A stretch of DNA of 64,000 bases from Pseudomonas monteilii NBRC 103158 = DSM 14164 (GTDB taxonomy: Bacteria > Pseudomonadota > Gammaproteobacteria > Pseudomonadales > Pseudomonadaceae). The stretch's first letter is position 1. Each line of letters starts with the position of its first letter. Shown here piece after piece: positions 16,059 to 24,462 of this stretch. The position numbers and the translations under genes are program-made. Under the pieces are notes generated by a model. That model saw nothing but the letters and a program-made list of their open reading frames with translations. It had not been told where the DNA came from and searched no databases. The stretch is taken from assembly GCF_000730605.1 (NCBI RefSeq), contig NZ_BBIS01000029.1, positions 1 to 64,000 of the forward strand, written 5' to 3'.

Positions 16059-18454
16059 CCAGCAGGGAGAGCATTACCATGCACCCGCACCACCAGGACA
16101 AGGCCACGCTGCTCGAACGCCTGATCTTCAACAACCGCCCCGTGGTCATTGCCCTGTGTGTGCTGGTGAGCATTTTCCTGTTCTGGCAGGCCACGCAGAT
16201 TCGCCCCTCCACCAGCTTCGAGAAGATGATCCCGCTGCAACACCCGTTCATCGAGCAGATGATGGAACACCGCAACGACCTGGCCAACCTCGGCAACACC
16301 GTGCGCATCTCGGTCGAGGCAGTGAACGGCGACATCTTCGACAAGGACTACATGGAGACCCTGCGCCAGATCCATGACGAGGTGTTCTACATTCCGGGTG
16401 TCGACCGTGCCGGGCTCAAATCGCTGTGGAGCCCCAGCGTGCGCTGGAGTGAGGTCACCGAAGAGGGCTTTTCCGGTGGCGAGGTAATCCCCAACACCTA
16501 CAACGGTTCGCAGGACAGCCTCGACACCCTGCGCGACAACGTGCTCAAGTCGGGCCAGGTAGGGCGGCTGGTGGGCAACAACTTCAAGTCCAGCATCGTC
16601 GATGTGCCGCTGCTGGAGAGCTACCCCGACCCGCAAGACCCGGGCAAGCAGGTGAAGCTGGACTACCAGCAGTTCTCGCACCTGCTGGAAGAAAAGATCC
16701 GTGACAAGTTCCAGGCCCAGAACCCCAACGTGAAGGTACACATCGTCGGCTTCGCCAAGAAGGTTGGCGACCTGATCGACGGCCTGGTGATGGTGGCAAT
16801 GTTCTTCGGTGTTGCTCTGGCGATCACCTGGGTGCTGTTGTACTGGTTCACCTGGTGCATCCGCAGCACCATCGCCGTGCTCATCACTACTCTGGTGGCA
16901 GTGGTCTGGCAGCTGGGGCTGATGCATGCGGTGGGCTTTGGCCTGGACCCGTACTCGATGCTGGTGCCGTTCCTGATCTTCGCCATCGGGATTTCCCACG
17001 GGGTGCAGAAGATCAATGGCATCGCCTTGCAGTCGAGTGACGCGGATAACGCCCTTACGGCGGCGCGTCGCACCTTCCGCCAGCTGTTCCTGCCGGGGAT
17101 GATCGCCATCCTCGCCGACGCCGTAGGCTTCATCACCCTGCTGATCATCGACATTGGCGTGATCCGCGAGCTGGCCATCGGCGCCTCCATCGGCGTGGCG
17201 GTGATCGTGTTCACCAACCTGATCCTGCTGCCGGTGGCCATTTCCTACGTTGGCATCAGCAAGAAGGCCATCGAGCGCAGCAAGAAGGACGCCACCCGCG
17301 AACACCCGTTCTGGCGCCTGCTGTCGAACTTTGCCAGTGCCAAGGTGGCGCCGGTGTCGGTGGTGCTGGCGCTGGTCGCCTTTGCCGGTGGCCTGTGGTA
17401 CAGCCAGAACCTGAAAATCGGCGACCTCGACCAGGGCGCGCCAGAGCTGCGCCCCGATTCGCGCTACAACCAGGACAACAGCTTCATCATCAGCAACTAC
17501 TCCACCAGCTCCGACGTGCTGGTGATCATGGTCAAGACCCCACCGGAGCAGTGCTCAATCCACTCGACCATGGCACCGATCGACGAGCTGATGTGGACCA
17601 TGCAGAACACCCCGGGCGTGCAGTCGGCGATTTCCCTGGTGACCGTGTCCAAGCAGGTGATCAAGGGCATGAACGAGGGCAGCCTGAAATGGGAGACCCT
17701 GTCGCGTAACCCGGACATCCTCAACAACTCCATTGCCCGTGCCGATGGCCTGTACAACGGCGACTGCTCGCTGGCGCCGGTGCTGGTGTTCCTCAACGAT
17801 CACAAGGCCGAGACCCTGGAGCGGGTCACCGCTGTGGCCAAGGCGTTTGCCGACAGCCACAACAAGGAAGGCCTGCAGTTCCTGCTGGCGGCGGGTAACG
17901 CCGGGATCGAGGCGGCGACCAACGAAGTGATCAAGTCGGCCGAGCTGACCATCCTGATTCTGGTGTACATCTGCGTGGCGGTGATGTGCCTGATCACCTT
18001 CCGCTCGTTCGCCGCCACCCTGTGCATCGTGCTGCCACTGGTGCTGACCTCGGTGCTGGGCAACGCGCTGATGGCCTACATGGGCATCGGGGTGAAGGTG
18101 GCGACCTTGCCGGTGGTGGCGCTGGGCGTGGGCATTGGCGTGGACTACGGCATCTACATCTACAGCCGCCTGGAAAGCTTCTTGCGGGCCGGGCTGCCGT
18201 TGCAGGAGGCCTATTACCAGACCCTGCGTTCGACCGGTAAAGCCGTGTTGTTCACCGGGTTGTGCCTGGCCATTGGCGTGTGCACCTGGATCTTCTCGGC
18301 GATCAAGTTCCAGGCCGACATGGGGCTGATGCTGACCTTCATGTTGTTGTGGAACATGTTTGGTGCGTTGTGGTTGCTGCCGGCGCTGGCGCGGTTCCTG
18401 ATCAAGCCGGAGAAGATGGTGGGCAAGGAGGGTGGGTCGATTTTCGCCCATTGA
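16055..18454 (+). CDS. RND superfamily (MMPL-type) exporter
   Basis: The protein has up to 799 residues and two repeats, each with one helix, a large periplasmic loop and five more helices. The sterol-sensing/MMPL-like helices carry VPFLIFAIGISHGVQ in the first half and VVALGVGIGVDYGIYIYSR in the second. It lacks the adaptor and outer-membrane partners of tripartite pumps, like MMPL proteins that move lipids or other hydrophobic molecules. The start at 16055 overlaps the upstream stop (ATGA). An ATG at 16079 preceded by CAGGGAG is an equally good start. The upstream propeller protein is the obvious partner candidate. Confidence 0.87.
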   Translation: MTSRESITMHPHHQDKATLLERLIFNNRPVVIALCVLVSIFLFWQATQIRPSTSFEKMIPLQHPFIEQMMEHRNDLANLGNTVRISVEAVNGDIFDKDYMETLRQIHDEVFYIPGVDRAGLKSLWSPSVRWSEVTEEGFSGGEVIPNTYNGSQDSLDTLRDNVLKSGQVGRLVGNNFKSSIVDVPLLESYPDPQDPGKQVKLDYQQFSHLLEEKIRDKFQAQNPNVKVHIVGFAKKVGDLIDGLVMVAMFFGVALAITWVLLYWFTWCIRSTIAVLITTLVAVVWQLGLMHAVGFGLDPYSMLVPFLIFAIGISHGVQKINGIALQSSDADNALTAARRTFRQLFLPGMIAILADAVGFITLLIIDIGVIRELAIGASIGVAVIVFTNLILLPVAISYVGISKKAIERSKKDATREHPFWRLLSNFASAKVAPVSVVLALVAFAGGLWYSQNLKIGDLDQGAPELRPDSRYNQDNSFIISNYSTSSDVLVIMVKTPPEQCSIHSTMAPIDELMWTMQNTPGVQSAISLVTVSKQVIKGMNEGSLKWETLSRNPDILNNSIARADGLYNGDCSLAPVLVFLNDHKAETLERVTAVAKAFADSHNKEGLQFLLAAGNAGIEAATNEVIKSAELTILILVYICVAVMCLITFRSFAATLCIVLPLVLTSVLGNALMAYMGIGVKVATLPVVALGVGIGVDYGIYIYSRLESFLRAGLPLQEAYYQTLRSTGKAVLFTGLCLAIGVCTWIFSAIKFQADMGLMLTFMLLWNMFGALWLLPALARFLIKPEKMVGKEGGSIFAH

Positions 18455-18461
18455 ATAGTTG

Positions 18462-18480
18462 GGGGCCGCTTGGCGGCCCC
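18462..18480 (+). terminator. hairpin after the MMPL exporter gene
   Basis: GGGGCCGC, TTG and GCGGCCCC form a perfect eight-pair stem seven bases after the stop. There is no T run. A TATAAT follows at 18485-18490 and may be the -10 box of the next gene. Confidence 0.6.
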
Positions 18481-18517
18481 AAGCTATAATGCCGGTTCAT
18501 TTCAAATTGGTACCCCC

Positions 18518-18808
18518 ATGTCCCCCCTCGCCACCGCCCTGCAAACCTGCGACATGCTCCTGATCGACGGCCTGCACGCCTTCGACTTCACCGCTGATGA
18601 GTCCGGCCTCACCGTCGAATGTATGGATGGTCGCCAACTGCGCCGCTGGTCCTTCACTCCCGAGCAAGTCGCCGCCGCCATCGCCACGGGTGATGAATGG
18701 CAACTCAACGATGCCGATGGCGAGCATCGTCTAGTCTGTATGAGTGCCTTTCGTGCCCCGGACGACGACCAAGATGAACCGGATCTGGACGAGCCTGCTG
18801 ACCGCTAG
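18518..18808 (+). CDS. small conserved hypothetical protein (possibly DUF5629)
   Basis: The 96-residue soluble acidic protein starts at the ATG at 18518. It has no signal peptide. Its middle (ESGLTVECMDGRQLRRWSFT) looks like a small beta-rich fold, and the C-terminus is a short acidic tail, DDDQDEPDLDEP. I associate it only tentatively with DUF5629. The final 35 bases overlap the start of the lactonase-like gene, so translation of the two is probably coupled. Confidence 0.65.
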   Translation: MSPLATALQTCDMLLIDGLHAFDFTADESGLTVECMDGRQLRRWSFTPEQVAAAIATGDEWQLNDADGEHRLVCMSAFRAPDDDQDEPDLDEPADR

Positions 18809-19904
18809 CCTGATGAGCCTGACACTCCATGCCCACGCCGCTACCTTGCTGGTGGGCAGCTACACCGATGGTGCCAGCCAGGGCATCTACCGTTATCAGT
18901 TCGACGACAAGGCCGGCCATATCGACCCCACACCCCTGCAAGTGGTGAAAAGCGTCAGCCCTTCGTGGCTGGTGCTGTCGGCTGACCAGCGCCAGCTGTT
19001 CGCGGTAAATGAAACCCCGCAGGGGCATGCCAGCAGTTTCAGCATTAGCACCAAAGGCGAAATCAAACCACTTAACCAAGTGGCCAGCCAGGGCGACGAG
19101 CCAACCCACGCCAGCCTCAGCCGCGACCAGCGCTTCCTGTTCGTGGCCAATTACGCGGTCAACCCCGACCCCGGGGGCAGCCTGGTGGTGATCCCGGTGG
19201 CCAAGGACGGCAAGCTCAAGCCCGTGGTGCAACAGGCCTGGCACAAGCCGAGCGGGGTCAACCCCGAGCGACAGGCCGGTGCCCATGTGCATTCGCTGGT
19301 GCTGTCGCCGGACGGCCGGCACCTGTACGCCAGCGACCTGGGTGCCGACAAGGTGTTCATCTACCGCTACGACGGCGCCAGCGCGGACCACCCGCTGACC
19401 CCGGCGATACCCGCGTCGGTGGCGTTGCCGCCGGGCAGTGGGCCGCGTCACCTGCTGTTTGACGCCAAGGGCCTGCACGCCTATCTCACCCTGGAAATGA
19501 GTGCCGAGGTGGTGGTGTTCGATGTGCAGGATGGCAACCTGGTGGAACGCCAGCGCCTGCCACTGACCGAACGTCACGAGGCAGCAGCGAAGGCGGCGGG
19601 TGCTTTGCACTTGTCGGCAGACGGGCGCTTCTTATACGTGAGCAACCGTGGCACGGCCAACGAGGTCGTTGCGTTCAGCGTGGGCAAGCAGGACGGCCAG
19701 CTGGCCTTCCTGCAGCGGCGCTCGGTGGAGGGCGATCACCCGCGTGAGTTTGCCCTGGACCCGAGTGACAACTTCCTGCTGGTGGCCAACCAGAAGAGCA
19801 ACCAGATCGTGGTCATACGCCGCGATCCGCGCAGCGGCAAGCTGCTGGAGACTGTGCAGACACTGAAACAGGCAGCCCCATCGGACCTGAAGTTCATCGA
19901 GTGA
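18774..19904 (+). CDS. exported lactonase family protein (YbhE/7-bladed propeller)
   Basis: The 376-residue protein has a signal peptide (residues 1-22, ending HAHAA) and then a seven-bladed propeller of the PF10282 lactonase family. Repeats include LVGSYTDGASQGIYRY, SPSWLVLSADQRQLFAVNE, HVHSLVLSPDGRHLYASDLG and GSGPRHLLFDAKG. E. coli Pgl (YbhE) of this family is a cytoplasmic 6-phosphogluconolactonase. The signal peptide means this one acts in the periplasm on an unknown lactone. The ATG at 18774 lies inside the end of the preceding gene. Confidence 0.87.
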   Translation: MNRIWTSLLTASLMSLTLHAHAATLLVGSYTDGASQGIYRYQFDDKAGHIDPTPLQVVKSVSPSWLVLSADQRQLFAVNETPQGHASSFSISTKGEIKPLNQVASQGDEPTHASLSRDQRFLFVANYAVNPDPGGSLVVIPVAKDGKLKPVVQQAWHKPSGVNPERQAGAHVHSLVLSPDGRHLYASDLGADKVFIYRYDGASADHPLTPAIPASVALPPGSGPRHLLFDAKGLHAYLTLEMSAEVVVFDVQDGNLVERQRLPLTERHEAAAKAAGALHLSADGRFLYVSNRGTANEVVAFSVGKQDGQLAFLQRRSVEGDHPREFALDPSDNFLLVANQKSNQIVVIRRDPRSGKLLETVQTLKQAAPSDLKFIE

Positions 19905-19928
19905 TATCGATCGGCGTGATAATCGATA
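19905..19928. promoter_or_regulatory. inverted repeat TATCGAT-N10-ATCGATA, candidate operator
   Basis: A perfect seven-base inverted repeat with a ten-base spacer begins directly after the lactonase stop and lies about 100 bases before the small secreted peptide gene. It is AT-richer than its surroundings. The regulator is unknown. Confidence 0.3.
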
Positions 19929-20026
19929 CTGCCGCAATGAATTTTTGCGTTCGGTCTTGGCGGCGTAAGTTTGACCCAAGGCCCAAACGGGCCACCGTCA
20001 AACCACCGCCGTCGAGGTCAGCCCAG

Positions 20027-20206
20027 ATGAACTTCAATCTCTTCCCGGTCATTGCCGCATCCGCCATTTCCGCTTCGGTCGTACTGCCGACCCATGCCCA
20101 TGCCGACATCAGCGGCAAGGCTGCTGCCACCCACAGCTACACCGAGCAGTACCTGCGCCAGAGCGCGAACTTCCATGCGGCCCTTAGCGGCAAGCAGCAT
20201 CACTGA
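20027..20206 (+). CDS. 59-residue small secreted protein
   Basis: The frame encodes a peptide with a clear signal sequence: a hydrophobic stretch (FNLFPVIAASAISASVVLP) followed by THAHAD, where cleavage after AHA is likely. The mature part would be only about 33 residues, polar and His-rich (ending SGKQHH). No close family is recognised. It sits alone between the lactonase-like gene and the convergent glutathione transferase gene. Confidence 0.6.
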   Translation: MNFNLFPVIAASAISASVVLPTHAHADISGKAAATHSYTEQYLRQSANFHAALSGKQHH

Positions 20207-20220
20207 GTCAAGCCTGACTC
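20205..20220. terminator. short hairpin between convergent genes
   Basis: GAGTCA, AGCC and TGACTC form a perfect six-pair stem overlapping the stop of the small secreted peptide gene. It lies between two convergent genes. There is no T run, so this is a weak candidate. Confidence 0.3.
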
Positions 20221-20227
20221 GATCCGA

Positions 20228-20827
20228 TCACTTGGCCATTATCGATTTGAAGAGTTCCGAAGCCAACCACCCCTCCAGCCAGCTCCGCACCCGCGGATAA
20301 GCCGCCTCGGCGAACCACTGTGGTTCGACCCCGGCAAACTGGCGCATCAGGGGCAGTAACGCAGCATCGGCAAGGCTCGGGTGATCAGCCAGCAGGTAAG
20401 GCCGGCCTTCAAGCAGGCCTTCGAGCTCCGCCAGCCAGGCCTCGCCCTGCTGGCGGTAATGCTCGCGGGAATACTCCGGGTAACGCTCGGCATACTTGTA
20501 CAGGTTCACCTGCGCCTTGAACGTGCTGTCGTTACGCGCAATCAGCCCGTCAGCCACCTGCGCCGCCGCAGGGTCTGCCTGCAAGCGCCAATCCTGCGGG
20601 TCGTTTTGCGCCAGCGCCCAGCGCATGATGTCCAGGCTCTCTTCCAGCACCCCGGCACCGGTATCCAGCACCGGCACCGTGCCCTTGGGCGACAAGGCCA
20701 GCAGCTCTGCCGGCTTGTTCTTCATCGCCACCTCGCAGATGTCTACCTCACAGCCGGCATAGCGCAGGGCCAGGCGCGCACGCATGGCCCACGGGCAGCG
20801 GCGGAACGAGTAGAGGATCACCCGCAC
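20228..20827 (-). CDS. glutathione S-transferase family protein
   Basis: The 199-residue protein has an N-terminal thioredoxin-like domain with the SFRRCPWAMRARLAL motif, where the Cys-Pro-Trp resembles the active-site Cys of omega- and beta-like transferases, then SPKGTVPVL for glutathione binding and ESLDIM. The rest is the all-helical domain, with LADHPSLADAALLPLMRQF. Substrates are unknown. Its start overlaps the end of sbcC by ten bases, so it is the last gene of an sbcD-sbcC-GST operon. Confidence 0.87.
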   Translation of the reverse strand: MRVILYSFRRCPWAMRARLALRYAGCEVDICEVAMKNKPAELLALSPKGTVPVLDTGAGVLEESLDIMRWALAQNDPQDWRLQADPAAAQVADGLIARNDSTFKAQVNLYKYAERYPEYSREHYRQQGEAWLAELEGLLEGRPYLLADHPSLADAALLPLMRQFAGVEPQWFAEAAYPRVRSWLEGWLASELFKSIMAK

Positions 20828-23800
20828 ACCTCCACGTCGCTCAGGCCATTGCCTTGGCGCCGCACCTGGATCTGTACCGGAATGCGCTCGTGCATTTCCT
20901 GCACATGGGAGATCACTGCCACCTTGCGGCCTTGGGCCTGCAGGCCGTCGAGCGCATCCATCGCCAGTTGCAGCGACTCGGGGTCCAGGCTGCCGAAGCC
21001 TTCGTCGATGAACAACGACTCGATGCGCAGGGTGCTGGAGGCCATCGATGCCAGGCCCAAGGCCAGGGCCAGCGACACCAGGAAGGTTTCCCCGCCCGAC
21101 AGCGAATGCACCGAGCGCAGCTCATCGCCCATCTCGGTGTCCAGCACCAGCAGGCCGAGGGCGCTGCCGCCACGCTTGAGGCGGTAACGGCGGGCCAGTT
21201 GACGCAGTTGGGCGTTGGCGTGGTGCAGCAGCAAGTCGAGGTTGTAGCCTTGGGCGATCTTGCGGAACACATCGCCCGAGGCCGAACCGATCAACGCGTT
21301 CAGGCGGGCCCAGCGTTGCCACTGCTGGTGAGCCTGTTCGATTTCGGCCGCCAGTGCCTGATGGGCCTGCTGGCGACGTTGGTCGTCAGCCTGCTGGGCG
21401 CGCAGTTCGGCGCACTGCTGTTCGTGGTTGGCCAGGCGTTCGCGCAGCTCGGTCAGGGCTTGCTCCAGGGCTTCGGCCGAAGTGTCCACGGTCATCTGCG
21501 CGGCGTGCTGTTGCAGGCGTTGCTCACGTTCCTGCAGCAGTACGCGGCCTTGTTCGATGGCCTTTTCCGCGCCTTGCAGGCGTTGGCGCAATTCATGGAC
21601 GTACGCGTCATCCATGGCCAGCAGGCGATCCAGCCCGTCATCATCCAGCTCCGGGTGCTCGCTGCGCCACTGGCTGATCTGGCCCTGTAGCTGCTGGCAC
21701 TCGGTGTCCAGTGCCTGTTGCTGCTGGATGTTGGCTTTGAGTTCGCTGGCCAGCTGCACGCCCTGGGTGCGCAGCGCTTGCAGGCGTTGGGCGGTGTCGG
21801 CGTCGAGGGCGCGGGCCTGTTCCAGCGTGGTGTCCATGTGCTGCTGCCAGGCTTCGGCACTGGTGTGTTCGCCAAGCAGTTCGCCGAGGGCGGCCTTGGC
21901 CAGCTGGCGTTGCTCGTCGAGGGCGGCCAGCTTCTGCTGCAACTGCTGCTGGCCTTGTATACGTGCCTGTTGCTGGTCGCGCAGCTTGTCCAGTTGGGCC
22001 TGACGGGCTTGCTGTTCCTCCAGTTCGTCCTTGCGTTGTTCCAGGTGTTGCAGGCGCTGGGCGATCTGCTGGTCCAGGGCAAGGAAGGCATTGGCCGGGT
22101 CGTCGTTCAAGGCCTTGACGGCTTCTTCGGGCAATACGCCGGCCAGGTCGTCGAGGCCTTGCTGCAGTTGCTGCTCGTCGTTGGCCAGGGCCTGGTGCTG
22201 TTGCTCCAGGTGGCGCTGGGCTTGCTGTTGCGCTTCGTGGGCGGCCTGCAGTTGCTGATTGAGGCGGGCTGCATCTTTTTGCAGGGCGAGCAGGGCGCTC
22301 TGACGCTTCTCGTCCCGGCCGATTTCTTCGTCCAGGCGTCGCAACTGGCTGTCGAGCCAGGTGCTGCGGGCCTTGTCGTCTTGCGGGGCGAGGGCAGGCC
22401 ACAGGCTATGTGCCTGCACTTCGGCCACCTGGGCGTGCAGTTGTTCGCCCAGGTGCAGTTGTTGCTGCTGATAGTCTTTGAGCTGGGCGTTGACCACACC
22501 CAACTGGGTGCGCAGCTCCACCAGTTTGCTGTTGAGGGTTTCCACCTGCTTCTGCGCGGCGTCTACCTCAGCCTGGTCGTGACGTCCCAGGCTTTGCAGC
22601 AGCGCTTCGGGTTGATGAAACGGGTGCTCGGCGCTGCCGCATACCGGGCAGGGTTCGCCATCGCGCAATTGGCCGCGCAATTCTTCAACGCTGGTATTGC
22701 GCGCCAGACGCTGGCGCTCCAGCAGCTGACGGGTGAGGTCAAGTGCCTGTTCGGCGGTTTCCAGCTCGGCCTTGGCGGCGGTGCCTTCGGTAATCAGTTG
22801 CTGGCGCTGCTGCATGGCTTGCTGTTGCCGCTCGCGCACGGCATCCAGCTGCTGGCGCAGCTCCATTTCGCGGCCATGCAGGCGCGACAGTTGTTCAATG
22901 GCGCGTTGCTGCTTGCGGTTGTCCTGCAGCATGCCGCCCAGCAGGTCGATCTGTTCCGCCAGGGCGTGCGGTTCGGCCTTGGCTTCGCGGAACAGCAGGT
23001 CGTAGGTGTCGCGTTCGGCCTGCAAGTGCGCATTGGCCTGGCTGGCCAGGGCTTGCAGGCCAGGCAGTTCCTCACGGCCCTTGGCCAGACGGCCGCCAAT
23101 CAGCATCACCTGCTTCAGTTGCGGCAGGTAGGCATGCCAGGCATCGGCCAGGCCCGCCAAGTGCTGGCTGTCGGCGAGCGCGGTGTCGATCTGGGCCAGT
23201 TGCTGCACGCTGCGTTGCTGGTTGTGCTCCAACTGCTGCAACTGTTGCTGGCCGTCGGCGACGTGCTGTGCGGCCTGTTCGCTGCTGCTGCGCTGCGCGG
23301 CCAGCTCCTGGTCCAGGCGGGCCAGGTTGTCCTGTGCGGCAAAGGCCTGGCGCAGGCGCGGGGCGTTTTCACCGTGCCGTGCCTGGTTGTCGGCCAGCGC
23401 TTGGCGGGCATTGTCCAGTGCCTGTTCAAGTTCACGGGTACGCAGTTGCAACTCAGTTTGTTGCTGTTGCTGTTCAGCGATCGTCGCTGCGATTGGCGCC
23501 TGTTGAGCGGTCAGCGTTTGCTGGCGATGGAACTGGTGACGCTGCGGCGCCAAACGCTCCAAGCGAACGAGGTCCAGGCGAGGTTCGGCCAGTTGCTGCC
23601 AGTCCTGCTCGGCGGCCTGCAGCGCGGTGCCGGCTTCGGCGTACTGGGCCTGCAGCTGGCGTTGTTCATTCAGCCAGTTGCGTTGCTGTTCCAGTTGGCG
23701 CTCGTCGGCCTGGTCGGCCTTGAACTGCTGCTGGGCTTGCGCCAAGCGCTGGTCTAGCTCGGCGCGTGCTTCGGCGGCCATTGGCAGCAGGTGGCTGGCG

Positions 23801-24462
23801 CGGTCCTTCAGGGCGTTGTGGGCTTCACCGGCTTCACGGGCCTTGCTAAAGGCGCGTTGGCCCAAGCGGGTGTAGATGGCGGTGTTGGTGAGCTTTTCCA
23901 GCAGTTCGCTGCGCTCTCTGTCGTCAGCCTTGAGGAAGGCGCCAAACTCGCTCTGGGCCAGCATCACGGCGCGGGTGAACTGCTCGAAGTTCAGGCCGAG
24001 GCGGGCTTCGATCAGTTGCTTGTACTCGTTCTTGGCGCTTGCCAGCACTTGCTCGCTGTCGAGGTCATAGAAACTCTGGCGGCTAAGCTGAAGTTTGCCG
24101 TTGGCTTTGTCGCGGGCGCGGTTGGCTTCCCAGCGGGCGCGGTAGCGGCGGCCATCGATGCCGACGAAATCGACCTCGGCAAAGCCACTGCCGGTGCCAC
24201 GGCGCAGCAGGTTGCGCGGGTCAGACGTGGGAATTTCGCCCTCAGCGTCCGGCACCTTGGCCTCGCGGCCGATGTCATTGAGCCGTGGCACGGTGCCGAA
24301 CAGCGCCAGGCACAGGGCGTCGAGCAGGGTGCTTTTGCCGGCCCCGGTCGGCCCGGTGATGGCGAACAGGCCGGCACTGGCCAAGGGTTCTGCGGTGAAA
24401 TCGATGTCTATCGGGCCGGCCAGCGATGCCAGGTTTTTCAGGCGGATGGCGAGAATCTTCAT
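20818..24462 (-). CDS. sbcC: exonuclease subunit SbcC (Rad50-like ATPase)
   Basis: The 1214-residue protein is the SMC-like ATPase of the SbcCD complex, which opens DNA hairpins and processes protein-blocked ends. The Walker A motif GPTGAGKST is at residues 37-45. Long Gln-, Glu- and Ala-rich coiled coils flank the zinc hook GEPCPVCGSAEHP (near residue 600). The ABC signature HSLSGGETFLVSLALALG and the Walker B segment ESLFIDEGFGSLD follow near the C-terminus. Length is somewhat above the E. coli protein (1048), mostly in coiled coil. It overlaps sbcD by four bases. Confidence 0.96.
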   Translation of the reverse strand: MKILAIRLKNLASLAGPIDIDFTAEPLASAGLFAITGPTGAGKSTLLDALCLALFGTVPRLNDIGREAKVPDAEGEIPTSDPRNLLRRGTGSGFAEVDFVGIDGRRYRARWEANRARDKANGKLQLSRQSFYDLDSEQVLASAKNEYKQLIEARLGLNFEQFTRAVMLAQSEFGAFLKADDRERSELLEKLTNTAIYTRLGQRAFSKAREAGEAHNALKDRASHLLPMAAEARAELDQRLAQAQQQFKADQADERQLEQQRNWLNEQRQLQAQYAEAGTALQAAEQDWQQLAEPRLDLVRLERLAPQRHQFHRQQTLTAQQAPIAATIAEQQQQQTELQLRTRELEQALDNARQALADNQARHGENAPRLRQAFAAQDNLARLDQELAAQRSSSEQAAQHVADGQQQLQQLEHNQQRSVQQLAQIDTALADSQHLAGLADAWHAYLPQLKQVMLIGGRLAKGREELPGLQALASQANAHLQAERDTYDLLFREAKAEPHALAEQIDLLGGMLQDNRKQQRAIEQLSRLHGREMELRQQLDAVRERQQQAMQQRQQLITEGTAAKAELETAEQALDLTRQLLERQRLARNTSVEELRGQLRDGEPCPVCGSAEHPFHQPEALLQSLGRHDQAEVDAAQKQVETLNSKLVELRTQLGVVNAQLKDYQQQQLHLGEQLHAQVAEVQAHSLWPALAPQDDKARSTWLDSQLRRLDEEIGRDEKRQSALLALQKDAARLNQQLQAAHEAQQQAQRHLEQQHQALANDEQQLQQGLDDLAGVLPEEAVKALNDDPANAFLALDQQIAQRLQHLEQRKDELEEQQARQAQLDKLRDQQQARIQGQQQLQQKLAALDEQRQLAKAALGELLGEHTSAEAWQQHMDTTLEQARALDADTAQRLQALRTQGVQLASELKANIQQQQALDTECQQLQGQISQWRSEHPELDDDGLDRLLAMDDAYVHELRQRLQGAEKAIEQGRVLLQEREQRLQQHAAQMTVDTSAEALEQALTELRERLANHEQQCAELRAQQADDQRRQQAHQALAAEIEQAHQQWQRWARLNALIGSASGDVFRKIAQGYNLDLLLHHANAQLRQLARRYRLKRGGSALGLLVLDTEMGDELRSVHSLSGGETFLVSLALALGLASMASSTLRIESLFIDEGFGSLDPESLQLAMDALDGLQAQGRKVAVISHVQEMHERIPVQIQVRRQGNGLSDVEVCG

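Noticed and set aside
21718..23757. Long plus-strand frame opposite sbcC, apparently hydrophobic
   Set aside because: The Leu/Gly/Val-rich translation is the mirror of Gln/Ala-rich coiled coil in sbcC. It is not a membrane protein gene.
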